64,000 nucleotides of DNA, from positions 1 to 64,000 of the forward strand of contig NZ_KB904668.1 of assembly GCF_000380165.1 (NCBI RefSeq). The letters run 5' to 3'. Below are positions 51,581-60,129 of the stretch, one piece after another. This stretch comes from Wenjunlia vitaminophila DSM 41686 (GTDB lineage Bacteria > Actinomycetota > Actinomycetes > Streptomycetales > Streptomycetaceae). Every line of letters begins with the position of its first letter. The first letter of the stretch is position 1. Below the pieces are notes generated by a model. It was given only the letters and a program-made list of their open reading frames with translations. It made no database searches and was not told the origin of the DNA. The translations under genes and the position numbers were made by a program.

Positions 51581-52804
51581 GTGATCTCACGCAGAGTGTT
51601 CCTCGCCGGTGCCGCCACCGCCGCGGGTGCCGCCAGCCTGCCGGTGTCGGCGAGCGCCGCCCCCACCAGTGCCGCCGCGCCGGCCACCTGCGAGCTCGCG
51701 CTGACCAACACGTCGCTGCCGGGCCAGGTCAACGCCTATGTCACCGGCCGCGAGCAGGGCACCGACCGCTGGGTGCTGCTGCGGGCCGACGGCAGCCTCT
51801 ACCGGCCCGAGTCCCCGTCGCAGACGCAGACCCCGTTACCCGTGGACTGCGCCATCCCGCTGCGCGCCGCCGGCGCCGGCCCCGTGGTGCTGACCCTGCC
51901 CCAGATGTACGGAGCCCGGATCTACTTCGTCCGTGACGACCGGCTGGACTTCTACCTCAACCCCGGGCCGGCACTGGTCGAGCCGGCGTTCGCCAACCCC
52001 GCCGACCCGAACTACCACCGCGTCTGGTCGTTCTGCGAGTTCACCTTCAACCCCTTCCAGCTCTACGCCAACATCAGTTACGTGGACCTGGTCACCGCGC
52101 TGCCCATCGGCATGCGCCTGGACGGGGACGCCACCCACACCGTCGCCCCCCTGCCGGACGGTGCCACCGGCCGGATCGCCGACGAGCTCACCGCCCAGAC
52201 CGCCCGGGACGGTCAACCGTGGGAGCGGCTGGTCATCCGCCGACCCAACGGCGAGGTACTGCGCGTGATCTCGCCGCAGAACCTGATGGCGCCCTACTTC
52301 GACCGCCCCGACCTGATGCCGTTCCGCGACCTGTGGAACGGCTACGTGGACCGGGCGTGGGAGAAGTACCGCACCACCGACCTGCGGATCGACCTCCAGG
52401 GGGGCCGAGGGGTGCGTGTCGGGCGGGTCGTCGGCGACACCCTCGTCTTCCAGGGCGGCCACAGCTTCGGCAAACCCAGCTCCAAGGACGTCTTCACCTG
52501 CAACCACGGCCCGTTCGCCAACAACCCGGCCGACCCCGACGACAAGAAGGCACTGCTGGCCCGGCTGGCCGCGGGCTTCAACCGCAGCCTGATGCTCACC
52601 CACCCCGACCAGCCGAACGGCGCCACGGCGACCGACTACTACCGCGACCCGGTCACCAACCACTACGCGCGCGCGGTCCACGTCCACTCGCCCATCGGCT
52701 ACGCCTTCCCCTACGACGACGTGCGCCCGGACGGGCAGCCGGACGTGTCCGGGGCGGCCAACGACCCGAACCCGCGGCGGTACACGGTGAGCGTGGGGTC
52801 CTGA
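51581..52804 (+). CDS. Tat-exported GH64 beta-1,3-glucanase
   Basis: From the GTG at 51581 (GGGAG six bases upstream) the protein is 407 residues. It opens with a twin-arginine signal (MISRRVFLAGAATAAGAA). The mature part matches glycoside hydrolase family 64: ITNTSLP-like LTNTSLPGQVNAYVTG, FCEFTFNPFQLYANISYVD with the catalytic glutamate, and the C-terminal CNHGPFANNPADPDDKKALLARLAAGFNRS. GH64 enzymes cut beta-1,3-glucan of fungal walls, releasing pentasaccharide. A longer frame upstream has no ribosome-binding site. It is a single gene. Confidence 0.9.
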   Translation: MISRRVFLAGAATAAGAASLPVSASAAPTSAAAPATCELALTNTSLPGQVNAYVTGREQGTDRWVLLRADGSLYRPESPSQTQTPLPVDCAIPLRAAGAGPVVLTLPQMYGARIYFVRDDRLDFYLNPGPALVEPAFANPADPNYHRVWSFCEFTFNPFQLYANISYVDLVTALPIGMRLDGDATHTVAPLPDGATGRIADELTAQTARDGQPWERLVIRRPNGEVLRVISPQNLMAPYFDRPDLMPFRDLWNGYVDRAWEKYRTTDLRIDLQGGRGVRVGRVVGDTLVFQGGHSFGKPSSKDVFTCNHGPFANNPADPDDKKALLARLAAGFNRSLMLTHPDQPNGATATDYYRDPVTNHYARAVHVHSPIGYAFPYDDVRPDGQPDVSGAANDPNPRRYTVSVGS

Positions 52805-52820
52805 GCCCGGCCGGGCCCCA

Positions 52821-52961
52821 GTGCGGGGCGCCGCCGTCGCCGTTGACCTCACCACCCTCACCGACGGGCGCCTTGCCGCCGGCGAGCTCCTCGGCACCGT
52901 CGACGCGGAGACCATGGACAGGATCTCCGCCGCCCTGCGCGTCACCCTGGACCTCACCTGA
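52821..52961 (+). pseudogene. C-terminal fragment of a MazF/PemK-type toxin
   Basis: VDLTTLTDGRLAAGELLGTV followed by ETMDRISAALRVTLDL and a stop matches the last helix and strand of MazF-like endoribonucleases (usually ...LGRLSPEEMERVDEALRVVLGL). The N-terminal catalytic part is absent, so it is inactive. It lies between the glucanase and the S9 peptidase, 17 bp after the glucanase stop. No antitoxin is nearby. Confidence 0.6.
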
Positions 52962-53019
52962 CGACCGGCCACCGCGGGTCAGCGGCGACGGCGCCCGGAC
53001 CACCACTCAACCACCCGGA

Positions 53020-54858
53020 CTAAGGACGCCGTCCGCCGTCCAGGTGCCGCCGGACGAAGTCCAGCTCCAGCCGCATCTGCTTGATCCGTTCCTCCACCAC
53101 CAGCGACCCGTGTCCGGCGTCGTAGCGGTAGACCTCGTGCGGCGCCCCCAGCTCGTCGAGCCGCCGCAGGTAGTTCTCGACCTGCCGGATCGGGCAGCGC
53201 GGGTCGTTCATCCCGGCGCTGACGAACACCGGCGCGCGGACCCGGTCCACGTACGTCAACGGGGAGGACGCCGCGTACCGCTCCGGGACCTCGTCGGGGG
53301 AACCGCCGAACAGCGTGCGGTCGATCGCCTTCAGCGCCTCCATCTCGTCGTGGTACGCGGTGACGTAGTCGGCCACCGGAACCGCGGCGAGGCCCAGCGT
53401 CCAGTCGTCCGGCTGGGTGCCCAGGCCCAGCAGCGTCAGGTACCCGCCCCATGACCCGCCGGACAGCACCAGCCGCCGGGGGTCGGCGAGGCCGGAGGTG
53501 ACGGCCCACTCGCGGACGGCGGCGACGTCCTCGAGCTCGATCAGCCCCACCCGCTCCCGCAGGGCGTCGGTCCACTCCCGGCCGTAGCCGGTGGAACCGC
53601 GGTAGTTGACCCGCACCACCGCGAACCCGTGGTCCAGCCAGGCGGCGGGGCCGGCGGCGAACGCGTCGCTGTCGTGCCACGCCGGACCGCCGTGCAGCTC
53701 GAACACGGTGGGGAAGGGCCCGTCCCCCTCCGGCCGCTGCACCAGCGCGTGGATCGGACCACCGGGACCCGTCACCCACACGTCCCGCACGGGCACCGAC
53801 TCGGGCGCCCGCGGCCCCGGGGGCTCCAGCACCACGTTCCCGCTGGTGGAGCGCACCTGCGGCGGCCGGGCCGCCGACGACCAGAGGAACTCCACCTCCC
53901 CGTCCGGCCGTGCCGTCGCGCCCGACACCGAGCCGGGCGGGGTGTCCAGGGCGGTGAGCTTCCCGGTGGCGAGCTCGTACCGGAAGAGTTCGCTGCGCGC
54001 CCGGTAGGCGTGGACGACCAGCAGCGACCGGCCGTCGGGGTACCACTCGGCGACCACGTCCCCGGGCAGGTCGAACTCCAGCGGCTGCTCCTCGCCGGTG
54101 GCGGTGTCCCAGACCAGCGGCTCCCAACGGCCGTTGCGCTGGTGCCCGACGAGCAGCCGGCCGTCCCCGGCCACCGGCGCGAACCCCAGGCACTCCAGGC
54201 CGAGCGGCTCGGCCCCGCACCGGCTGTCGTCCAACTCCGCGACGGTGGCGCCGTCGAGGTCCACCACCCGCAGCGCCGCGTGCATGGCGTCCCCGTGCTC
54301 GGTGTGCTCGATCGCCACCAGGCGACCGTCGAGCGACAGGTCCCCGACCCCGGCCGACTCCCGGTGCCGGTAGATCTCCACCGGTTCCGCACCCGGCCGG
54401 ACCACGTGCACCGTCGTCCCGTCCTCCTCGGTGGACCGCCCCACCACGGCGAGCCCGTCCCGGCCCAGCGCCAGGCCGGCCGGGTAGGACGGTGCGAGGC
54501 CGGGAGCCGCGGGCTGGTCCTCACCACCGCCGAAGGACTGCCGGACCCAGGTCCCGAACTCGTCCCCGTCGGTGTCCGAGAACCACCACACCCACGCGCC
54601 GTCCGGGGTCAGCGCCCCGTCGGTGGTGCCGTTGGGCCGGTCGGTGACCTGCCGCCGCTCGCCGGTGACCCGGTCCCAGGCGTAGATCTCGTACGTCCCC
54701 GTGACGTTCGACACGAACAGCGCCCGGTCCGGCGCGTCCCACGCCCACTCGGGCAGTCCCACTCTGGCCGCTCGGAACCTCTGCTCCCAGGCGGGGACGG
54801 CGGACGCGGGCGGCTGGGCAGGGAGGTTCTGCCCCCTGCGGATCTCGTCGTTGCTCAC
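53020..54858 (-). CDS. S9-family prolyl oligopeptidase-type peptidase
   Basis: This 612-residue serine peptidase has an N-terminal beta-propeller (1-350, repeats such as TGTYEIYAWDRVTGERRQVT) and a C-terminal alpha/beta-hydrolase domain. The nucleophile motif is LSGGSWGGYLTLLG, the acid is in FVSAGMNDPRCPIRQ, and the histidine in DAGHGSLVVEE. Acyl-aminoacyl peptidases and dipeptidyl peptidases share this plan. There is no signal peptide, so it should be cytoplasmic and degrade short peptides. The start at 54858 is an ATG (MSNDEIRRGQNLP). Confidence 0.92.
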   Translation of the reverse strand: MSNDEIRRGQNLPAQPPASAVPAWEQRFRAARVGLPEWAWDAPDRALFVSNVTGTYEIYAWDRVTGERRQVTDRPNGTTDGALTPDGAWVWWFSDTDGDEFGTWVRQSFGGGEDQPAAPGLAPSYPAGLALGRDGLAVVGRSTEEDGTTVHVVRPGAEPVEIYRHRESAGVGDLSLDGRLVAIEHTEHGDAMHAALRVVDLDGATVAELDDSRCGAEPLGLECLGFAPVAGDGRLLVGHQRNGRWEPLVWDTATGEEQPLEFDLPGDVVAEWYPDGRSLLVVHAYRARSELFRYELATGKLTALDTPPGSVSGATARPDGEVEFLWSSAARPPQVRSTSGNVVLEPPGPRAPESVPVRDVWVTGPGGPIHALVQRPEGDGPFPTVFELHGGPAWHDSDAFAAGPAAWLDHGFAVVRVNYRGSTGYGREWTDALRERVGLIELEDVAAVREWAVTSGLADPRRLVLSGGSWGGYLTLLGLGTQPDDWTLGLAAVPVADYVTAYHDEMEALKAIDRTLFGGSPDEVPERYAASSPLTYVDRVRAPVFVSAGMNDPRCPIRQVENYLRRLDELGAPHEVYRYDAGHGSLVVEERIKQMRLELDFVRRHLDGGRRP

Positions 54859-54995
54859 CCGTCCATCAAACCGGACGGGACGCGCGAGTCGTGCCCCGCT
54901 TCCACACCGACATGGTGCCGTGGCCCACTGCTGCCGGCCGGAATGTGGGGAGGCGACACATCGGACGGCGAACTGGCGCTGCTTAGCCTGCTGCC

Positions 54996-55787
54996 ATGGA
55001 TCACACCCGTGCCCGTCCCCTTCCGGACCTCGACCTCGCCGGTCGCACCGCCCTGGTCACCGGCGCCGCCGGTGGCATCGGCCGGGCCTGCGCGCTGCGC
55101 CTGGCCGGGGCCGGGGCCCGGGTCCTCGCCGTGGACGTGGACGCGAACGGGCTGGCCGCGCTGCGGGGCGAAGCCGAGGGGGTGGCCGGCGCCCTCGAAC
55201 CGCGGGTGCTCGACCTCACCGACCTCGACGCCGCCGAGCGGCTCGCCGCCGGCACCGACGTCCTGGTCAACAACGCCGGGCTGCAACTCGTCCGCCCCAT
55301 CGAGGAGTTCCCGCCCGAGGTCTTCACCGAGGTGCTCACGGTGATGCTCCAGGCACCGTTCCGGCTGCTGCGCGGCGCGCTGCCGCACATGTACCGCCGG
55401 GGCTGGGGCCGCGTCGTCAACATCTCCTCGGTGCACGGGCTGCGCGCCTCCGCCTACAAGTCGGCGTACGTCGCCGCCAAGCACGGTCTGGAGGGACTGT
55501 CCAAGACAGCGGCCCTCGAGGGCGCCGCGCACGGGGTCACCTCCAACTGCGTGTGTCCCGGGTACGTCAGGACCCCGCTGGTGGAGCGGCAGATCGCGGA
55601 CCAGGCGCGGGCCCACGGCATCCCCGCGGAACGGGTCGTCTCCGACGTGCTGCTGGCCGACTCCGCGGTCAAGCGGCTGGTCGAGCCGGCCGAGGTCGCC
55701 GAGGCGGTGGCCTACCTGTGCAGCCCCCAGGCCTCCTTCGTCACCGGCACCTCACTGGTGATGGACGGCGGGTGGACGGCGCACTGA
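54996..55787 (+). CDS. 3-Hydroxybutyrate dehydrogenase-type SDR
   Basis: A 263-residue classical SDR: ALVTGAAGGIGRACALRL (NAD loop), DVLVNNAGLQLVRPIEEFP, VVNISSVHGLRASAYKSAYVAAKHG with the catalytic Ser and YxxxK, and CPGYVRTPLVERQI. The combination HGLRASAYKSAYVAAKHGLEG and PGYVRTPLVE is characteristic of D-beta-hydroxybutyrate dehydrogenases, which interconvert 3-hydroxybutyrate and acetoacetate. The GAF/PucR-type regulator is 129 bp downstream in the same direction, and an MHS carrier beyond, suggesting a regulated carbon-use cluster. Confidence 0.9.
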   Translation: MDHTRARPLPDLDLAGRTALVTGAAGGIGRACALRLAGAGARVLAVDVDANGLAALRGEAEGVAGALEPRVLDLTDLDAAERLAAGTDVLVNNAGLQLVRPIEEFPPEVFTEVLTVMLQAPFRLLRGALPHMYRRGWGRVVNISSVHGLRASAYKSAYVAAKHGLEGLSKTAALEGAAHGVTSNCVCPGYVRTPLVERQIADQARAHGIPAERVVSDVLLADSAVKRLVEPAEVAEAVAYLCSPQASFVTGTSLVMDGGWTAH

Positions 55788-55916
55788 CCGTCCGCGCCCC
55801 CACCGGACCGCTCGGCGTGGGGGCGGCGCCGACGGAGACAGGCGGTCCCCGCTCCGGGGCCGGTGACGGGCGGCGCACCGGCGGTACGGTACGGCCGCGC
55901 CGGGTAGTGCAGTGAC

Positions 55917-57743
55917 ATGTGGGGGCAGCTTCCAGAGGTACCGTTCCTCGAACTCCTCGCCCGTGGCGCCGCCGCGGGCGAGTACGAACAACCCGCGCTG
56001 CGGGCCCGCGCCGCCGGCGCCTGGCCGGACGAGCTGGCCGCGTTGGAACGCGCCCGGACGCTGGCGCTGCGCGTCCGGGCCGAACTCGAGGGCAGGCGGC
56101 GCCGCGAGGCGGAACTGTCGGCGCTGTTCCAGACCGCCCACGACCTCGCCGGGCTGCGCGACCTGGACGCCGTGCTGCGGGCGATCACGCAGCGGGCGCG
56201 GTCACTGCTCGGCACCGAGGTCGCCTACCTCACCCTGAACGACCCGGCGGCCGGCGACACCTACATGCGGGTCACCGTGGGCTCGGTCTCCGCCCGCTTC
56301 CAACAGTTGCGGCTGCGGATGGGCGAGGGGCTCGGTGGACTCGTCGCGCAGACCGCCCGGCCCTACGTCACCGACGACTACTTCCAGGACGGCCGCTTCC
56401 ACCACACGGGCACCATCGACACCGCCGTGCGCGAGGAGGGCCTGGTGGCGATCCTGGGTGTGCCGCTGACCCTCGGCAACCAGGTGATCGGTGTCCTGTT
56501 CGCCGCGGACCGGCGGGAACGCGTCTTCGAACGGGAGCAGATCGCGCTCCTCGCCTCGTTCGCCGCGCACGCCGCGGTCGCCATCGACAGCGCGAACCTC
56601 CTCGCCGAGACCCGCGCGGCGCTCGCCGAACTGGCGGCTGCCAAGGAGGCCATCGAGCGTGCCTCCGAGGTCCACGACCGGCTCACCGGCCTGGCGCTGC
56701 GCGGCGGCGGGGTGCCGGACGTCGCGGACGCGCTGGCCGAGGTGCTCAGGGGCCGGGTGGAGTTCGTCGAGGCGGCCCAGGTGCCGGTGCGCGCCGAGGG
56801 TCACGCCGTCCGGCACGGCGAGCGTTGGATCGCGCCGGTGGCCGCGGGCGGGCAGGTGCTGGGCGCCCTGATCCTGCACGGACACCCCCGGCTCGACCCG
56901 GTGGACCAGCGCACCCTGGAGCGGGCCGCCACGGTCACCTCGCTGCTTCTGTTGGCGCGCCGCTCCGCGGAGGAGGCCGAACGGCGGGTGCGCGGCGAGC
57001 TGATGGACGACCTGCTCGACGCCCCGGACCGGGAGCCACGGCTGTTGCGCGAGCGCGCGGCCCGACTCGGCGCCGACCTCGACGGGGACCACGTGGTGCT
57101 GGCCGCCCGGGCCTCCCGGGCGGAGGCGGCCGGGCGCGGGCGGTTGATCGCCGCCGCCAGCCACCTCGCGGCGACCCGGCACGGCCTGGCCGCCTCCCGC
57201 GGCGCGGGCACCGTGCTGCTCCTGCCGCTGCCGCCGGGTGAGACCGCCTCGAGCACCGCGGAGCACGTCGCCCGGCACCTGGGCACCGCGGTGCACGCCC
57301 CGGTCACGGTGGGCGCGTCCGCCGTCGTGGGGGACCCGGCGGAGCACCCCGGCGCGGTCGCCGCGGCCCACGCGGAGGCGCTGCGCTGTCTCGACGCGCT
57401 GCGCGCCCTGGGCCGCGACGGCCAGGGCGCGGCAGCCGAGGACTTCGGCTTCCTCGGGCTGCTGCTCGCCGAGGGTCGGGACGTGGAGGGCTTCGTGGAC
57501 CGCACCATCGGCGCGGTCGCCGCGTACGACACGCGCCGGGGGACCGAGCTGCTGCGCACCCTCGACGCCTACTTCGCCGCCGGGATGAGCCCGGCGCGGA
57601 CCAAGGACCTGCTGCACGTCCATGTCAACACCGTCGCCCAGCGCCTGGAGCGGGTCGGGCGGCTGCTGGGCGCCGACTGGCAGGAGCCGTCGCGGGCGCT
57701 GGAGATCCAGCTCGCCCTGCGGCTGCGACGGTTGTCCGGGTGA
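55917..57743 (+). CDS. GAF-domain PucR-type transcriptional regulator
   Basis: This 608-residue regulator has a coiled N-terminus, a GAF domain (about 70-215: LFQTAHDLAGLRDLDAVLRAITQRARSLLGTEVAY, VAILGVPLTLGNQVIGVLFAAD) and a C-terminal PucR/CdaR-type helix-turn-helix (ELLRTLDAYFAAGMSPARTKDLLHVHVNTVAQRLERVGRLLG). The ligand that binds GAF is unknown. It lies between the hydroxybutyrate dehydrogenase and the MHS transporter, and probably regulates one or both. An ATG starts at 55917 but has no strong ribosome-binding site. Confidence 0.87.
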   Translation: MWGQLPEVPFLELLARGAAAGEYEQPALRARAAGAWPDELAALERARTLALRVRAELEGRRRREAELSALFQTAHDLAGLRDLDAVLRAITQRARSLLGTEVAYLTLNDPAAGDTYMRVTVGSVSARFQQLRLRMGEGLGGLVAQTARPYVTDDYFQDGRFHHTGTIDTAVREEGLVAILGVPLTLGNQVIGVLFAADRRERVFEREQIALLASFAAHAAVAIDSANLLAETRAALAELAAAKEAIERASEVHDRLTGLALRGGGVPDVADALAEVLRGRVEFVEAAQVPVRAEGHAVRHGERWIAPVAAGGQVLGALILHGHPRLDPVDQRTLERAATVTSLLLLARRSAEEAERRVRGELMDDLLDAPDREPRLLRERAARLGADLDGDHVVLAARASRAEAAGRGRLIAAASHLAATRHGLAASRGAGTVLLLPLPPGETASSTAEHVARHLGTAVHAPVTVGASAVVGDPAEHPGAVAAAHAEALRCLDALRALGRDGQGAAAEDFGFLGLLLAEGRDVEGFVDRTIGAVAAYDTRRGTELLRTLDAYFAAGMSPARTKDLLHVHVNTVAQRLERVGRLLGADWQEPSRALEIQLALRLRRLSG

Positions 57744-57771
57744 CGGCGGGAGCTGCGTCGCGGGCCGGCCC

Positions 57772-59157
57772 TCACGGACTCCGCGCGGGCACCGGCTCCG
57801 GTGTCTCCGGGTCGCCGGCGGCCCCCACCCCGGCCAGGTCGCGGTCCCGGGTCTCCCGCGCGACACCGACCGCGAGCAGGGTGAGGGCCACCGCGGCGAG
57901 CAGGTACAGGGAGATCGGCGTGGAACTGTCGTGGTCGGCCAGGAGCGCCGTCGCGATCAGCGGGGCCGGCGCGCCCGCGGCCACCGAGGCGAACTGGGCA
58001 CCGATGGACGCGCCCGAGTAGCGCATCCGGGTCGCGAACATCTCGGAGAAGAACGCGGCCTGCGGCGCGTACATCGCACCGTGGAAGACGAGACCCACGG
58101 TGACCGCGAGGACCAGCGCGCCGAAGTCCCCGGTGTCCACCAGCGCGAAGAACGGGAAGGCCCACGCCCCGATGCCGGCCGCGCCCAGCAGGTAGACGGG
58201 GCGCCGTCCGAGCCGGTCGGACAGCGCGCCCCACAGCGGGATCACGGCGAAGTGCACCGCGGAGCCGATGAGGACGGCGTTGAGCGCGGTCTGCTTCGAC
58301 AGGTCCACGTGGTCCACGGCGTAGACGAGGACGAAGGCGGTGATCACGTAGTACGAGATGTTCTCCGCCATCCGGGCGCCCATCGCGACCAGCACGTCCC
58401 GCCAGTGGTGCCTGAGCACCGCGACCAGTGGCATCCGTTCCACCGCGTCCTGCTCCTCGCGCGCCCGGGCCTGTTCCATCGCGGCCTTGAAGACCGGGGA
58501 CTCGTCCACCGACAGCCGGACCCACAGGCCGACCAGCACCAGCACGCCGGACAGCAGGAACGGCACCCGCCAGCCCCACGACTCGAACGCGTCGTCGCTG
58601 AGCAGCGCGGTGAGCGCGGACAGGGCGCCGGTGGCCAGCAACTGCCCCGCGGGGGCGCCGGTCTGCGGCCAGGACGCCCAGAAGCCGCGGTGCCGGGCGT
58701 CCCCGTGCTCGGAGACCAGCAGCACCGCCCCGCCCCACTCGCCACCGACGGCGAACCCCTGCACCAGACGGAGCGCGGTGAGCAGCACGGGCGCGGCGGA
58801 GCCGACGGTGGCGTGGGTGGGCAGCAGGCCGATGGCGAAGGTGGCGGCGCCCATCAGCAGCAGGCTCAGCACCAACAGCCGTTTGCGGCCGAGCCGGTCA
58901 CCGTAGTGCCCGAAGACCAGGGCGCCGATCGGCCTCGCGGCGAACCCGACCGAGTAGGTGAGGAACGACAGCAGCGTCCCGACGAGCGGGTCGGAGTCCG
59001 GGAAGAACAACTCGTTGAAGACGAGCGCGGCGGCGGCGCCGTAGAGGAAGAAGTCGTACCACTCGATGGTGGTCCCGATCAGGCTCGCGGCGACCACCCG
59101 ACGGAGCGAGCCCGGGTCGGGCGGTGTCACGGAAGGAGAGGAGGCCGAGGCAGCCAT
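57772..59157 (-). CDS. MHS-family MFS transporter
   Basis: A 461-residue major facilitator with twelve membrane segments and the MHS signatures: LIGTTIEWYDFFLYGAAAAL at the first helix, FGHYGDRLGRKRLLVLSLL after helix two, and RLVQGFAVGGEWGGAVLLVSE. Members import metabolites such as shikimate, proline betaine, dicarboxylates or other organic acids with protons. The gene faces the GAF/PucR regulator and the hydroxybutyrate dehydrogenase, so a C4 organic acid is a reasonable guess but no more. Confidence 0.92.
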   Translation of the reverse strand: MAASASSPSVTPPDPGSLRRVVAASLIGTTIEWYDFFLYGAAAALVFNELFFPDSDPLVGTLLSFLTYSVGFAARPIGALVFGHYGDRLGRKRLLVLSLLLMGAATFAIGLLPTHATVGSAAPVLLTALRLVQGFAVGGEWGGAVLLVSEHGDARHRGFWASWPQTGAPAGQLLATGALSALTALLSDDAFESWGWRVPFLLSGVLVLVGLWVRLSVDESPVFKAAMEQARAREEQDAVERMPLVAVLRHHWRDVLVAMGARMAENISYYVITAFVLVYAVDHVDLSKQTALNAVLIGSAVHFAVIPLWGALSDRLGRRPVYLLGAAGIGAWAFPFFALVDTGDFGALVLAVTVGLVFHGAMYAPQAAFFSEMFATRMRYSGASIGAQFASVAAGAPAPLIATALLADHDSSTPISLYLLAAVALTLLAVGVARETRDRDLAGVGAAGDPETPEPVPARSP

Positions 59158-59433
59158 GGGTCACCGCTTCCAGGACGGGGACGGGGAGGGAATGCCGATC
59201 TCGCCACACCGTAGGAACGCGACCGGGATTCACCCATGTGGTCGGGCCCCACACTCTGAGCGCGACCTGTGCGCTGACACACCATGTGCCGGGCGCCGCG
59301 GCCCGGTGTGCGGAGGGGCTCCGGGACGCCGGCCGCCCGCTCGGCCCCGGCGGGGGCCCCCGCCCCCGGCCGCCCGACCAGGCTCCTTCCGGGCGGACGC
59401 CAGTACTTTGGACTCCCCGCGGAAGGAGTTTCG

Positions 59434-60129
59434 TTGAGCGCTCGCATACTGGTCGCCGAGGATGACGTGAAACAGGCGCGGCTGATACGGATCTACCTCG
59501 AGCGTGAGGGCAACGAGGTCCAGGTCGTCGCCGACGGCCGCTCGGCGATCGACCGCGCCAGGTCCTCCCGTCCCGACCTCGTGGTGCTCGACGTGATGAT
59601 GCCGAACGTCGACGGCCTCGACGTGTGCCGCGTCCTGCGCGCCGAGTCCCAGGTGCCGATCCTGCTGCTCACCGCGCGCACCACCGAGGAGGACATGCTG
59701 CTCGGCCTCGACCTCGGGGCCGACGACTACATGACCAAGCCGTACAGCCCCCGGGAGCTCACCGCCCGGGTCAGGGCGCTGCTGCGCCGGGCGCGGGCGC
59801 TCGCACGCACGGAACCCACCGTGCTGACGGTCCACGACCTGCGGATCGACACCGCCCGCTACGAGGTGCGGGTGGCCGGGGAGCCGGTCGCGCTGACCGG
59901 CAAGGAGTTCGCCATCCTCACCGTGCTCGCGGGGGAGCCGGGGCGGGTGTTCACCAGGGCCCAGATCATCGACCGGGTCTTCGGGTTCGACCAGAACGTC
60001 CTGGAGCGCACCGTGGACGCCCATGTGATGAACCTCCGACGGAAGCTGGAACGGGGCCGCCCGCGGTACGTGGAGACCGTCTACGGGCGGGGATACCGGC
60101 TCGCGCCCCCGAGCGGCGCGGACCGGTGA
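59434..60129 (+). CDS. OmpR/PhoB-type response regulator, TTG start
   Basis: The 231-residue regulator has a receiver domain (ARILVAEDDVKQARLIRIY, phospho-acceptor D53 in LVVLDVMMPNVDG, LLTARTTEEDMLLGLDLGADDYMTKPYSP) and a winged-helix domain (VALTGKEFAILTVLAGEPGRVFTRAQII, VDAHVMNLRRKLE). The start is a TTG at 59434 because GGAAGGAG ends five bases upstream. It overlaps the sensor kinase gene (GTGA), forming the usual pair. The adjacent ABC exporter on the opposite strand, convergent with the pair, may be among its targets. Confidence 0.94.
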   Translation: MSARILVAEDDVKQARLIRIYLEREGNEVQVVADGRSAIDRARSSRPDLVVLDVMMPNVDGLDVCRVLRAESQVPILLLTARTTEEDMLLGLDLGADDYMTKPYSPRELTARVRALLRRARALARTEPTVLTVHDLRIDTARYEVRVAGEPVALTGKEFAILTVLAGEPGRVFTRAQIIDRVFGFDQNVLERTVDAHVMNLRRKLERGRPRYVETVYGRGYRLAPPSGADR

